From JAUSIF01 sp964620215 (GTDB lineage Bacteria; Pseudomonadota; Alphaproteobacteria; Rhizobiales; Xanthobacteraceae), in NCBI GenBank assembly GCA_964620215.1, contig CAZUJE010000004.1, forward strand, positions 1-54,854: a stretch of DNA of 54,854 bases, given 5' to 3'. Positions 32,701 to 40,555 of this stretch are shown here, one piece after another. Position 1 is the first letter of the stretch; every line of letters begins with the position of its first letter. The translations under genes and the position numbers were made by a program. Under the pieces are notes generated by a model. It saw only the letters and a list, made by a program, of their open reading frames with translations. It did not search any database and was not told the DNA's origin.

Positions 32701-33714
32701 CATGTGGACGTGGATGTCGTCAATATCGCAGCACGTTTTTATCTGGACAGTGCGCGGAAGGCGCTCAAATCCGCGGGAGTGGATGCATCCGCTCTGCTCG
32801 GTCATATTCCGGAAACGGCTGAGCATCTTGCAATGGCGGAGATTGACGCCAATCCGGGCAAGAACCGCCGCTGGCTGCTGATAAAACATTTCGGTCATCG
32901 TGCGGTGCTCGACTATGAACTGTCGGAACCGCGTTTTTCCGAAGATATCAACGTCTTGAACCGTATCTTCGCGGGACGGTCACCGGTGCGGCCTGGTTTC
33001 CAAAATACGCCGGCGTTGAGCCGTTCGGTCGCGCGCAAGGTCGACGCCGCGCGGCGTTTCCAGACGCTGAAGGAAGATGCCAAGCATCACTCGTTGCATG
33101 AGCTTGCAACATTGCGTCGTGCAATTGTCTCGCTTGACCAGCGTTTCGCATTCGATGGACGGATTTTTTATCTGACGTTTGATGAACTGTTGTCGTTGAA
33201 TGGCGAAAACGCCAAAAGCTTGCGCGGCATCGCGGATGCCCGCTACACGCGGGAATTGGCGCTTCGCAAGCGGCCATCGCTTCCGGCGACGCTCACGCCT
33301 GGTGAAATCGAGGCGGCCTCCGCGGGTTTCGTTATCGTGCATGCAGCCGTCGACGGCGGCATTCACGGCACTTGCGTTTCCGGTGAGAAAGCAGTCGAAG
33401 GCCGCGCGCGCCTCATTGTCGAGGAAGACGCGGAACACGGAAGAGTTTTGGAGAGTTTCCGCGACGGAGACATCATTGTCTCGCCGTTTATCAATCCCGC
33501 GTGGCTGCCATATTTTGCGCGGGCCGGAGGCTTCGTAAGCGAACTTGGTGGCTGGCTCAGCCACCCTGCAATTCTTGCGAGGGAGTACGGTGTTACGATG
33601 ATTGTCGGTACCGAAGGGATTTCGTCGATCGCGGAAGGCGCCTGGTTGCGTTTGCATCCTGACGGAAAAGTCGAAGTTTTGGCCAGTCAGCCCTCGTCCA
33701 GCGCGGCTGCCTGA
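29707..33714 (+). CDS. Rhodanese-rhodanese-YidC-like-rifampin-phosphotransferase-like fusion membrane protein
   Basis: The 1335-residue protein has a signal-like N-terminus, two membrane segments to about 102, and rhodanese domain 1 (loop CHNGNR, Cys210). Rhodanese domain 2 follows (loop CYDRRG, Cys334). A YidC/Oxa1-like unit at about 405-600 has SRLLVSPFSIKAERDQ, a charged hairpin, then ELRTGFLWLTDLAQRDPYYL and further helices. From 616 a PPDK ATP-grasp domain appears (AVRSSAASEDAADKSFAGVF, GVLFTRDP). A helical middle region and a phosphohistidine domain (GGWLSHPAILAREYG, His1286) complete the ATP-middle-His order of rifampin phosphotransferase. The motif usually read QSRP is QSRD. By YidC topology the rhodaneses face the periplasm and the kinase the cytoplasm. 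The substrates are unknown; domain calls are firm, the combined role is not. Confidence 0.9.
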   Translation: MCGKPNIRIFTGLFASVFLLPLVTTTSAFAIPSPELVVGSFVSISQLLALASALLGGGAAYAAVRSRRRSHDGALSRSLMIAVVLLFVMLAGSIGFNIYQYVDQKNERQAALEETILRPSRTPGSLPIDPEVKELSYGQQLKHPDAMTTAEADNLLKSAARGERPDLLFLDVRERAEREMGTLKGVTFVRYPDFAKSGIDFTGKKAILFCHNGNRSHETCEALKKQGIDCKFIVGGVEKWVTEGRAIEGLETRSLAELRAIPDYKNRNTLLTTDEVRNLVEQEKAIFVDARYPFEFKTHGTLPNAINVTIRRIPTDELPKVLGELPKRPIIMPCYDRRGCFFSEVLGLELTRAGHDVRGRYTQPWLYFVKTPRPPHVETWIAENNKSYWTRAVEWLAGEMQKISQWTGVVVAILLLALLSRLLVSPFSIKAERDQLRARLAADEIAAIQERFKGDRARIARAIRGFYKQHNITPVRNLLALAFLPVMAIALLAVQMLSTELRTGFLWLTDLAQRDPYYLLPLVFGLLITTYVHLVFAKGKRTLLIWLAVLPLMIATGAMFGAGADIYLIASATLLLVQRLLVSGWFVRTWHSWSRSALPQGAVPLDDPDALRGRGNKAFRLAVMRSAGMPIPNGVVLTPTLTSAIRSAAVGERTRMLEKIWRHLGSRSLAVRSSAASEDAADKSFAGVFESVINVSRNDLESAIDKVDDSFRAVRTQSYAYQDGTGSVLVQQMLNAEYSGVLFTRDPSAGGLSMVEMVQGTAENLVSGIMRPQTCRFGRISKKAFGKTSAPIDLLPLLALGDKAETIFGCPQDIEWVYWSGEFYLVQSRDITRTAIGSPEVIAAQDEYAKAIDLVKGASPDEIVFSKNELSEMLPRPTPLSLSLMQSLWASGGSVDLAARQLGFSYHAEEDSTYLATILGRLYADRRQEKSRAISIGALAARKLVRSAGKIEKEFREEILPRIVSGNRILGAVDFEKLSASELISEIGRLRENFVHDTHVDVDVVNIAARFYLDSARKALKSAGVDASALLGHIPETAEHLAMAEIDANPGKNRRWLLIKHFGHRAVLDYELSEPRFSEDINVLNRIFAGRSPVRPGFQNTPALSRSVARKVDAARRFQTLKEDAKHHSLHELATLRRAIVSLDQRFAFDGRIFYLTFDELLSLNGENAKSLRGIADARYTRELALRKRPSLPATLTPGEIEAASAGFVIVHAAVDGGIHGTCVSGEKAVEGRARLIVEEDAEHGRVLESFRDGDIIVSPFINPAWLPYFARAGGFVSELGGWLSHPAILAREYGVTMIVGTEGISSIAEGAWLRLHPDGKVEVLASQPSSSAAA

Positions 33715-33737
33715 ACTAAGAGGATAGAAAAGAGAAG

Positions 33738-33760
33738 CGCCGCCCTCGGGGCGGCGTTTT
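33738..33760 (+). terminator. Rho-independent terminator
   Basis: The stem cgccgccc / gggcggcg with a three-base loop and a TTTT tail lies 23 bases after the fusion gene stop, so transcription probably ends here and does not enter the PstS-like gene. Confidence 0.85.
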
Positions 33761-33762
33761 CG

Positions 33763-33858
33763 TTATACCGGAAGCAGAAGCGCCAGCACCGGCAATGCGG
33801 CAAGAACCAGCACAACCGCCATATTTGGCAATCCGAAACGGACGATATTAAAGCCCAA
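33763..33858 (-). CDS. Candidate 31-residue hydrophobic peptide
   Basis: A reverse-strand TTG start, with gggagg five bases before it, opens a frame LGFNIVRFGLPNMAVVLVLA followed by ALPVLALLLPV. The reading resembles a single-helix membrane peptide. It runs towards the fusion gene's terminator. Only the ribosome binding site and hydrophobic pattern support it; it could be chance. The 270 bases to its right, up to 34,131, show no other gene. Confidence 0.35.
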   Translation of the reverse strand: MGFNIVRFGLPNMAVVLVLAALPVLALLLPV

Positions 33859-34131
33859 GCGAGCCTCCCATCAGAGGCCTAAATGCTAACGGCCCTATAT
33901 GACGGGACGCTTACAGTCTCCGCGAAAATTTTAGCGACCGGAACAGGCCCGCCCGGACCGCGCAGATTCAAGCTCCTTTCGAATTAACTTCCCATTCACT
34001 CTATTCGACAACGGCGCGCCCTCTTAGGCGCAGGGTAATTGCCGAAGCGTAGCTTTAGGCAGGGATTTTGTGCGCGTCCGGGGGACGACGGAACCCGCAC
34101 AATTTGAACATTCGATTTGGAGTGGGGACCA

Positions 34132-34896
34132 ATGAAGAGGATCAGCAATGCGGTGCTGGCCGTAACGGTGATTTCATTTGCTCTGATTTCCGCGGCGTTC
34201 GCGGAAACGATCATCATCCAGGGCTCGACGACGTTCAGCCGCCGGATCCTGGAACCGAACAAGGCTCAGATTGAGGCGATGACGAAGCACGAACTGACGG
34301 TCATTCCGAACAAATCGCTGCCGGGCCTGATCGCCCTGCTCGAAGGCCGCGCTCAACTCGCGATGATTTCCGCTTCGTTGAAGACGGAAATTCAGGCGCT
34401 CGAGAAAAGCATGCCGGGATTGAACTACGACCGTCTGGTTGCGCATCAAATTGCGTCCACGCGCGTGGCTATCGCGCTTCACCCGAGCAATCCGGTGCGC
34501 AAGGCCTCGCTCAACCAGATTCGCAAGGCGCTGCTCGGTGAGATCAGCAACTGGAAGGAGTTGGGTGGCCCCGACCTGCCGATCCGGATTGTTCTCGTTG
34601 GCGGCGGTGGCGGCGTTACCGCGGTTGTTGAGTCCGACCTCCTCAGTGGTCAGTCAGCCAAAGGACCGCACGTGATCTATGTGAAAACGCCCGTTCAACT
34701 CGTGCAGGTGATCGAGCAGGAGCCCGGCGCGATGGGCTTCGCGCAGCTCGCGCTTACGAAGCAGAAAAACCTGCCTGAGCTGGTCACTGAAACTCCGATC
34801 GAACAGACTTTGTCTTTCATCACCCATGGTGCCCCGACGCCGGCGGTGAAAGACGTCATCGAGGCCACGCGGCGAGTGGCTGAAAAATCCATGTAA
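34132..34896 (+). CDS. PstS-like periplasmic phosphate/anion-binding protein
   Basis: The 254-residue protein has a signal peptide (LAVTVISFALISAAFAETII). Its start GSTTFSRRILEPNKA corresponds to the phosphate-binding loop of PstS-like proteins (GSxTxxP type, here altered). It carries the family sequences NPVRKASLNQIRKALLGEIS and LPIRIVLVGGGGGVTAVVES, then ITHGAPTPAVKDVIEATRRV. The ATG at 34,132 has ggagtgggg before it. No PstCAB transport genes follow; instead the next gene begins three bases later. It is more likely a sensory binding protein feeding that membrane signalling protein than a transporter component. Confidence 0.82.
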   Translation: MKRISNAVLAVTVISFALISAAFAETIIIQGSTTFSRRILEPNKAQIEAMTKHELTVIPNKSLPGLIALLEGRAQLAMISASLKTEIQALEKSMPGLNYDRLVAHQIASTRVAIALHPSNPVRKASLNQIRKALLGEISNWKELGGPDLPIRIVLVGGGGGVTAVVESDLLSGQSAKGPHVIYVKTPVQLVQVIEQEPGAMGFAQLALTKQKNLPELVTETPIEQTLSFITHGAPTPAVKDVIEATRRVAEKSM

Positions 34897-34899
34897 ACG

Positions 34900-37407
34900 A
34901 TGGACCAGCCGAGACAGACAGCAGCAAAAAAACTCATTACGCTGAAATGGGGTATTTCAGCCAAGTTATACGTGTGCGCGCTGCTGTCTCTCGTCGCGGT
35001 TCTGTCGCTCGCCATCGCCTCGATCTATTTCTCCAACGTCACCGAAAACGCCGTGCAGACTCTGTACGGCGAAGGCTTTCGCAATGTGCTGACCTCGTCA
35101 CGGCTGGAACAGCTCGTCGAGCGTCATCGCCGCATCGTCGAAAGCATGCCGTCGGAAGTCAGCCGTAAACGGCTCGAATCGGAAGGCAAAGAACTCAAGG
35201 ACATTGAAACCATCTTGAATGAACTGACGCTCGATATTCTCGAGCGCCATCCCTCCGTCGAATGGGATGGACCGGAACGCAGCATCTCAAAGATTATGCC
35301 GGAACTGTTCTTTTCGGCTGAGAAAGTTCTATTTTTCGCAAAAGAATTTGCGCAGGACAGCGCGGTCGAGCATACCGAGAAATATTCCGAAATCGCGAAC
35401 AGAATGCAGGTTCTGATCAAGTCCTATCGCGATGTTCAGCTCAAGGAAGCGCAAGATTCGATTTCATTCATCAGCGCATCTGCCAACAGGCTGATGGTCC
35501 TTGTCATCGTTCTTGCTTTCTTGGCTGTCGTGTTGATCGGTCCGGTTGGCCTCATCACGGTGCATAAAGTGCTGTCGAGGCTTTCACGCATCACCCATGC
35601 GATGATGAAATTGTCAGCCAACAATACAAGCGTGAAGATCCCGTCGCATGAAGATCACGACGAAGTCGGAGACATCGCCCGTGCCGTCGAGATATTCAAG
35701 CAAAACGCGATCCAGCTTATCTCGCGGGAAGCCGAGCTGAAGCAGCTGAACACCCGCATCGACGTCGCGATGAACAATATGACTCACGGCCTCTGCATGT
35801 TTGATCGCGAGCAGAGATTGATCGTCTGTAACAAGACGTATCAGCAAATGTATAATCTGCCTCACGAGCTGACCCAGGCCGGCACTCAGTTGAAAGAGAT
35901 CGAGGGCTACCGCATCGTGATCGGAAACGCTGCGGTTGCAAATGCCGAACAACTGGCTGCCACTCGGCCCGAGTCTTTAAAAGAGGCTTCCGCCTATAAT
36001 CAGGAGCTCGTCGACGGTAGAACGATTGCGGTGTCCCAGCGGCCAATGGCAGACGGTGGTCTGGTTGCGGTGCACGAGGACATCACGGAACGCCGCCGGT
36101 CGGAATCGAAGATCGCGCATCTCGCCCGCCACGACATGCTCACGAATCTGCCAAACAGGCTTTTGCTGCGTGAACACCTGGAGAAACTATTCACCGCGCC
36201 GATGAACGAGCAGGGCTGTGCGATCCATTGCCTCGACCTTGACCATTTCAAAACTGTCAATGATACGCTCGGCCACCTCATCGGTGACGAATTGCTGAAG
36301 GTGGTCTCGCAACGGCTTTCCGAGACATTGTCTGCCTCAGAATTCGTGGCGCGCATTGGCGGTGACGAGTTCGCAATCGTCCAAACGAATGTCACCCAGG
36401 AAGAATGTGCAATACTTGCTTCACGGGTGATTGAAGCCATCGGCAGGCCTTATGACATCGACGGCCGTCACATCGTCATTGGCACAAGCATTGGTATCGC
36501 AATCGCTCCACAGGACGGCGCGACACCGGACATGTTGCTAAAAAATTCCGATATGGCCCTGTACCTCGCCAAGGGCGATGGCCGCGCAACGTTCCGTTTC
36601 TTCGAGCAGGGAATGGATAACCGGCTACAGGCGCGGCGGCTTCTTGAAATGGATCTGCGCAATGCAATCGGGAATGGCGAAATCGATGTGCATTATCAGC
36701 CAATCATCAAACTCGAGACTGGTAAAATCAGCGGATTTGAGGCGCTCATGCGTTGGAATCATCCGAAGCGCGGAATGATCCCGCCCGCCGAATTTATTCC
36801 GCTTGCGGAGGAGACCGGACTCATTCTGCCCCTTGGGGAATGGATTTTGCGTACCGCCTGCGCGCATGCGGTGAAATGGCCGGTGCCCGTCGATGTGGCG
36901 GTGAATCTTTCGGCGACGCAATTCCGCGGGCGAAATATGGTCCAGGTCGTAATGAGCGCGCTCGCCGCCGCCGGCCTCTCGCCAAATCGCCTTGATCTGG
37001 AAATCACTGAAACCTTGCTGCTGGAGGATGAGATCAACACTTTAATGGTGCTTCGTCAGCTCGGGGAACTTGGCGTAAAAATATCGCTCGACGACTTCGG
37101 CACTGGCTACTCTTCGCTTGCCTATCTCAGGAATTTTCCGTTCGACAAGATCAAGATCGACAAGTCTTTCGTCGCGGACATGCTGGTGCGTAAGGATTGC
37201 CAGGCGATTGTACGCGCCGTGGTCGGTCTCGCACAGAGTCTCGATATCACCACCGTGATCGAAGGCATTGAAACAAAAGAACAGCTTGAAAGTGCTCGCC
37301 TCGAAGGCTGCGATGAGGGGCAGGGCTATTATTTCAGCAAGCCCATGCCGAATTCCAAGGTAGCGGAGTTTCTGGTCAAGCAACTGCATGTTGGCCACGC
37401 CGCATAG
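34900..37407 (+). CDS. Membrane GGDEF-EAL cyclic-di-GMP enzyme with HAMP and PAS domains
   Basis: The 835-residue protein has membrane segments at about 27-45 and 198-220 around a periplasmic helical sensor. HAMP (LSRLSRITHAMMKLSANNTS) and PAS (DVAMNNMTHGLCMFDREQRL) domains follow. Next is a diguanylate cyclase domain with intact GGDEF (about 487-491, ARIGGDEFAIV), then a phosphodiesterase domain with EAL at 614-616 (GFEALMRWNHP). Both signatures are canonical, so either activity is possible and the net direction depends on the sensor. It starts three bases after the stop of the PstS-like gene, which suggests the binding protein is its ligand sensor. Confidence 0.93.
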   Translation: MDQPRQTAAKKLITLKWGISAKLYVCALLSLVAVLSLAIASIYFSNVTENAVQTLYGEGFRNVLTSSRLEQLVERHRRIVESMPSEVSRKRLESEGKELKDIETILNELTLDILERHPSVEWDGPERSISKIMPELFFSAEKVLFFAKEFAQDSAVEHTEKYSEIANRMQVLIKSYRDVQLKEAQDSISFISASANRLMVLVIVLAFLAVVLIGPVGLITVHKVLSRLSRITHAMMKLSANNTSVKIPSHEDHDEVGDIARAVEIFKQNAIQLISREAELKQLNTRIDVAMNNMTHGLCMFDREQRLIVCNKTYQQMYNLPHELTQAGTQLKEIEGYRIVIGNAAVANAEQLAATRPESLKEASAYNQELVDGRTIAVSQRPMADGGLVAVHEDITERRRSESKIAHLARHDMLTNLPNRLLLREHLEKLFTAPMNEQGCAIHCLDLDHFKTVNDTLGHLIGDELLKVVSQRLSETLSASEFVARIGGDEFAIVQTNVTQEECAILASRVIEAIGRPYDIDGRHIVIGTSIGIAIAPQDGATPDMLLKNSDMALYLAKGDGRATFRFFEQGMDNRLQARRLLEMDLRNAIGNGEIDVHYQPIIKLETGKISGFEALMRWNHPKRGMIPPAEFIPLAEETGLILPLGEWILRTACAHAVKWPVPVDVAVNLSATQFRGRNMVQVVMSALAAAGLSPNRLDLEITETLLLEDEINTLMVLRQLGELGVKISLDDFGTGYSSLAYLRNFPFDKIKIDKSFVADMLVRKDCQAIVRAVVGLAQSLDITTVIEGIETKEQLESARLEGCDEGQGYYFSKPMPNSKVAEFLVKQLHVGHAA

Positions 37408-37505
37408 CCGGCAAAGCGAAAACCCTTATTCCCTAGGTTCAAATGCTAGCTCCCTGCCAGCTGGCCACGGCGCGCGATGCCGATGCCATTGAGGCGCAAT
37501 AAAAG

Positions 37506-37535
37506 AAAAAGCCCGGCAGGCAGGCCGGGCTTTTT
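37506..37535. terminator. Bidirectional rho-independent terminator
   Basis: The stem aaaaagcccggc / gccgggcttttt with loop aggcag separates the GGDEF-EAL gene from the convergent small membrane protein gene; both strands have T-runs. Confidence 0.9.
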
Positions 37536-37561
37536 GCTGTTAGTCGTTTTGCCGTCAGGCG

Positions 37562-37870
37562 TCAGTTGCCTGTGCGCCAGCTCGCGATCACCGGAAACGT
37601 GTAAAGACCGCAGCTGAATGCGATCCCAAAGGCTTCCTGCCGGGTGAGTTCGATCTTGTCATTGTTGTAGGCCTGTCCCTTGGCGAGCGCAGCCCAAATG
37701 AGGCCTGCCGCCCCGCCGAAGACGCAGATACCAAGGAACTTGGCGCCGGTCGAAACGCCACCGCCACCGCCTACATGGCCACGCACCTGCGCTGATGCAG
37801 GAGCGGTCATCGATCCGATCACCACCGAAGCGGCGACCGCGGCGGTCACGAGTTTGAATCTGGTACGCAT
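37562..37870 (-). CDS. Small membrane-associated hypothetical protein (102 residues)
   Basis: A signal peptide (AAVAASVVIGSMTAPASAQV) is followed by a Gly-rich stretch, a hydrophobic helix (FLGICVFGGAAGLIWAALAK) and a second hydrophobic segment near the C-terminus (EAFGIAFSCGLYTFPVIASW). Two to three cysteines are present. It is a stand-alone gene opposite the GGDEF-EAL gene. No family is recognised; similar short proteins occur in Bradyrhizobium-group genomes. Confidence 0.7.
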   Translation of the reverse strand: MRTRFKLVTAAVAASVVIGSMTAPASAQVRGHVGGGGGVSTGAKFLGICVFGGAAGLIWAALAKGQAYNNDKIELTRQEAFGIAFSCGLYTFPVIASWRTGN

Positions 37871-38064
37871 GATTTGCCCTCACTGTGAGAATTTACCGCG
37901 AGGACGGATGTCCTTTCGGTTCCCGCTGGTGAGGTCTTCATGAACTTGAGCGGATTGAATCCGCACGGGCCTCATCGCACCGGGCCCGGTTCAACTATCA
38001 AGTTTTGAATCGATGTGGTCGAAAGCTTGAGGGTAATGAAAACGGTTAAGCTGAACGGTTCAGG

Positions 38065-39159
38065 TTAACGCGCGTGCTTCGCCGGTCTGGCGCGCCAAAT
38101 ACGCTTTTTTCTCGAAGCCTTCCTCGCGCGATTTCTGCTTGGGCGAGGGGGCTGTGTGCTGTCCCGTATGATTAGTTCGGTGCGGATGGTTTCGCTCCGC
38201 ACCGGAATACCCTTGCGGGCGGCATTGATGAGCGCTTCAGCGGCGGCATAACCCATCTGGCGCGCCGGTACATGCACCGTAGAGAGAGGCGGATTGACCA
38301 CGCGCGTGATCGGCAGGTCATCGAACCCGATGATCGAAATATCCTGCGGCACGCGGATTCCGAGACGCTGGCAGGCGAATAGCGCGCCGAGCGCCTGGAT
38401 GTCGTTGGCGCAGAAGATCGCGGTGGGCGGTTTTGCCAGCGAGACAAGACGGGTTGCCGCTTCATTCGACGCCTCGATTTCAAAGGGCCGCTCGGCGATC
38501 AGATCGGGATCGAATGGAATTTTGTGCCGGGCCAGAACGTCCCGGTAGGCGTGCAGGCGTTGCGCCGCGCGGTCATTGATTGCGGTGATGCCACAGATCA
38601 AGCCGATGCGCCGATGCCCGAGCTTGATCAGCATCTCGGTCGCCTCGGTGGCGGCGGTGCGATTGTCAAAAGAAATCGCGGGCACAGTGCGTTTTGGGCT
38701 CGTCGACCAGGTCACGACGAACGGGATCTTGTAATGCCGCAGCAGCTGATAGAGTGCCGGATCGCGTTTGTATCCGGTGAGTATTACGCCTTCCGCGCGG
38801 CTCTCGATCAGTTTGCGGATGATTGCACTCTCGATTTCCGATGAGTAATTCGCGTTGGCGATCAAGAGATTCAGCCCCGCTTCCTGTAGCCGGCTCTGAA
38901 TCGCTTCCGTGAACTCCGCATAGATTGAGTTTGAGATCGTCGGCACGATCAATCCAATCAAGCCGGACTGGCGCGAAGAAAAAGTCGCGGCACGGCCATC
39001 GGGAACGAAACGGTGGCGTTCGATCAGCTGCAAGACCCGTTCGCGGGTGCGCGGCGCAACCGCCTCCGGCTGCCGCAGCACGCGGCTGACAGTTGCCACC
39101 GATACATTGGCTTTTCGCGCGAGCCATCGCACGGTGATGTTTTTTTCGGGCTTTTTCAT
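38065..39159 (-). CDS. LacI-family transcriptional regulator
   Basis: The 364-residue protein has an N-terminal LacI helix-turn-helix (ARKANVSVATVSRVLRQPEA) and a periplasmic-binding-fold effector domain (GLIVPTISNSIYAEFTEAIQ; IGFDDLPITRVVNPPLSTVH). A basic tail of about 25 residues (RPSRNRARKASRKKRIWRAR) is unusual for the family. It is divergent from the HisD-like catabolic operon across 88 bases. The perfect 18-bp palindrome at 39,216-39,233 is the expected operator, so it most likely represses the operon until the transported substrate or a product binds. Confidence 0.93.
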   Translation of the reverse strand: MKKPEKNITVRWLARKANVSVATVSRVLRQPEAVAPRTRERVLQLIERHRFVPDGRAATFSSRQSGLIGLIVPTISNSIYAEFTEAIQSRLQEAGLNLLIANANYSSEIESAIIRKLIESRAEGVILTGYKRDPALYQLLRHYKIPFVVTWSTSPKRTVPAISFDNRTAATEATEMLIKLGHRRIGLICGITAINDRAAQRLHAYRDVLARHKIPFDPDLIAERPFEIEASNEAATRLVSLAKPPTAIFCANDIQALGALFACQRLGIRVPQDISIIGFDDLPITRVVNPPLSTVHVPARQMGYAAAEALINAARKGIPVRSETIRTELIIRDSTQPPRPSRNRARKASRKKRIWRARPAKHAR

Positions 39160-39186
39160 TGCGTTAGGCGAAAGCGAAGGGGCGTA

Positions 39187-39192
39187 TTGACA
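39187..39192 (+). promoter_or_regulatory. Likely -35 element of the catabolic operon
   Basis: A TTGACA lies upstream of the HisD-like gene with an AT-rich -10 candidate about 18 bases downstream (around 39,211-39,216) that abuts the LacI operator. Bound repressor would therefore block the promoter. Confidence 0.4.
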
Positions 39193-39215
39193 GCCTGCTT
39201 GGTGGAAGGGACACT

Positions 39216-39233
39216 AATGTAACCGGTTACATT
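39216..39233. promoter_or_regulatory. LacI-type operator
   Basis: The sequence AATGTAACCGGTTACATT is a perfect 18-bp palindrome with the central CG typical of LacI-family operators. It sits between the LacI gene and the HisD-like gene, 14 bases before the latter's start. Confidence 0.85.
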
Positions 39234-39247
39234 TTGGAAGTGCATTC

Positions 39248-40555
39248 GTGATCATGAATGGCAAGGTGCGATATCTGAAGCAGGTGGCTCCCCGCTCGCG
39301 CGAGGACAACCGCCAACTCATCGAATATGTCCGCGGAATGCTGGAGGATATCGACAGGAACGGTGACGACGCGGTTCGCCGTTATGCGCGCGAACTCGAC
39401 GGTTGGAGCCGCCCCGATTTTCGCGTATCGGCAGCCGAGGTCGACGCAGCGCGGCGCGAGGTCAGTCCCCTCTTCAAGGAGGACTTTGCCTACTGCAAGA
39501 AGCAGATCACCGACTTTGCGAAACGCCAGCTCGACTCGCTGTCCGAATTCGAGGCGCAGTTTGGAGAAGGCATAACGCTCGGCCAGAAGATTATTCCGGT
39601 GCAGACCGTGGGCTGTTACATTCCAGGCGGAAAATATCCGCTGATCTCGGCCGCGATCATGAGCGTAGCGACTGCAAAAGTGGCGGGTGTCGGTCATGTG
39701 ATCGGCGCAGCACCTCCACGCAAAGGCGAAGGAATTTACGCTCCGACGCTTTACGCGCTCGCGGAATCCGGCGCCGATGAAATTTATTGTATCGGTGGCG
39801 TGCAGGCATTTGCCGCGATGGCCTATGGTCGCGTCGGCATGCGGGCGGTCGACATGATCACCGGACCCGGCAATTCGTATGTTGCCGAAGCCAAGCGTCA
39901 GTTGTTCGGCCTCGTAGGCATCGACTTGCCCGCTGGCCCGACGGAGATTCTCGTGATCGCGGACGGCAGTGCGGATCCCGCACTCGTCGCCACCGATCTT
40001 CTGGGGCAGGCGGAGCACGGGCCTGACAGCCCGGCCTGGCTCATCACCACATCTGAGAAAATTGGCCGCGAAGTGCTCGCGGAAATCGAGCGGCAACTCC
40101 TTACATTGCCCACGGCGGAGGTCGCGGGCGCGGCCTGGGCCCGCTGGGGCGAGGTTGCCGTAGTCGATGACGACGACGCGGCCATCGCGTTGAGCGACCG
40201 GTATGCGCCGGAACATCTTGAAGTCTTTTCCGCCCGTAACGATTATTACCTCGACCGTTTGAAAAATTACGGCAGCCTGTTCGTTGGTGAAGAAAGCACG
40301 GTTGCCTACGGCGACAAGGGTGTGGGCACCAATCACACGCTGCCTACGGGGCGCGCGGCCCGCTATACCGGCGGCCTGTGGGTCGGAAAATTCCTGAAGA
40401 CGGTCACCTATCAGCGGCTCACTCCGCAAGCCAGCGAACGCATCGCCCCCATCATCGGCCGCATGTGTGCAACCGAGGGCATGCTGGCGCATGAGATCAC
40501 CGCCACTGTCCGCGAACAGCGCTACTCCCAGCAACGCAATCGAGGTGCGCGATGA
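39248..40555 (+). CDS. Histidinol-dehydrogenase-like alcohol dehydrogenase (HisD family, catabolic)
   Basis: The 435-residue protein keeps the HisD catalytic set: Q254 and H257 (GQAEHGPD), E322-H323 (YAPEHLEVF), D356 (GDKGVGTNHTLPTG) and H415 (MLAHE). It should therefore carry out a zinc-dependent NAD four-electron oxidation of a primary alcohol to an acid. The gene is not in a histidine operon but heads a LacI-controlled catabolic unit, like HpsN-type sulfopropanediol dehydrogenases. A GTG at 39,248 fits the ggaag spacing better than the ATG at 39,254. The substrate is not determined; the next gene suggests the product may be malate-like. Confidence 0.88.
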   Translation: MIMNGKVRYLKQVAPRSREDNRQLIEYVRGMLEDIDRNGDDAVRRYARELDGWSRPDFRVSAAEVDAARREVSPLFKEDFAYCKKQITDFAKRQLDSLSEFEAQFGEGITLGQKIIPVQTVGCYIPGGKYPLISAAIMSVATAKVAGVGHVIGAAPPRKGEGIYAPTLYALAESGADEIYCIGGVQAFAAMAYGRVGMRAVDMITGPGNSYVAEAKRQLFGLVGIDLPAGPTEILVIADGSADPALVATDLLGQAEHGPDSPAWLITTSEKIGREVLAEIERQLLTLPTAEVAGAAWARWGEVAVVDDDDAAIALSDRYAPEHLEVFSARNDYYLDRLKNYGSLFVGEESTVAYGDKGVGTNHTLPTGRAARYTGGLWVGKFLKTVTYQRLTPQASERIAPIIGRMCATEGMLAHEITATVREQRYSQQRNRGAR

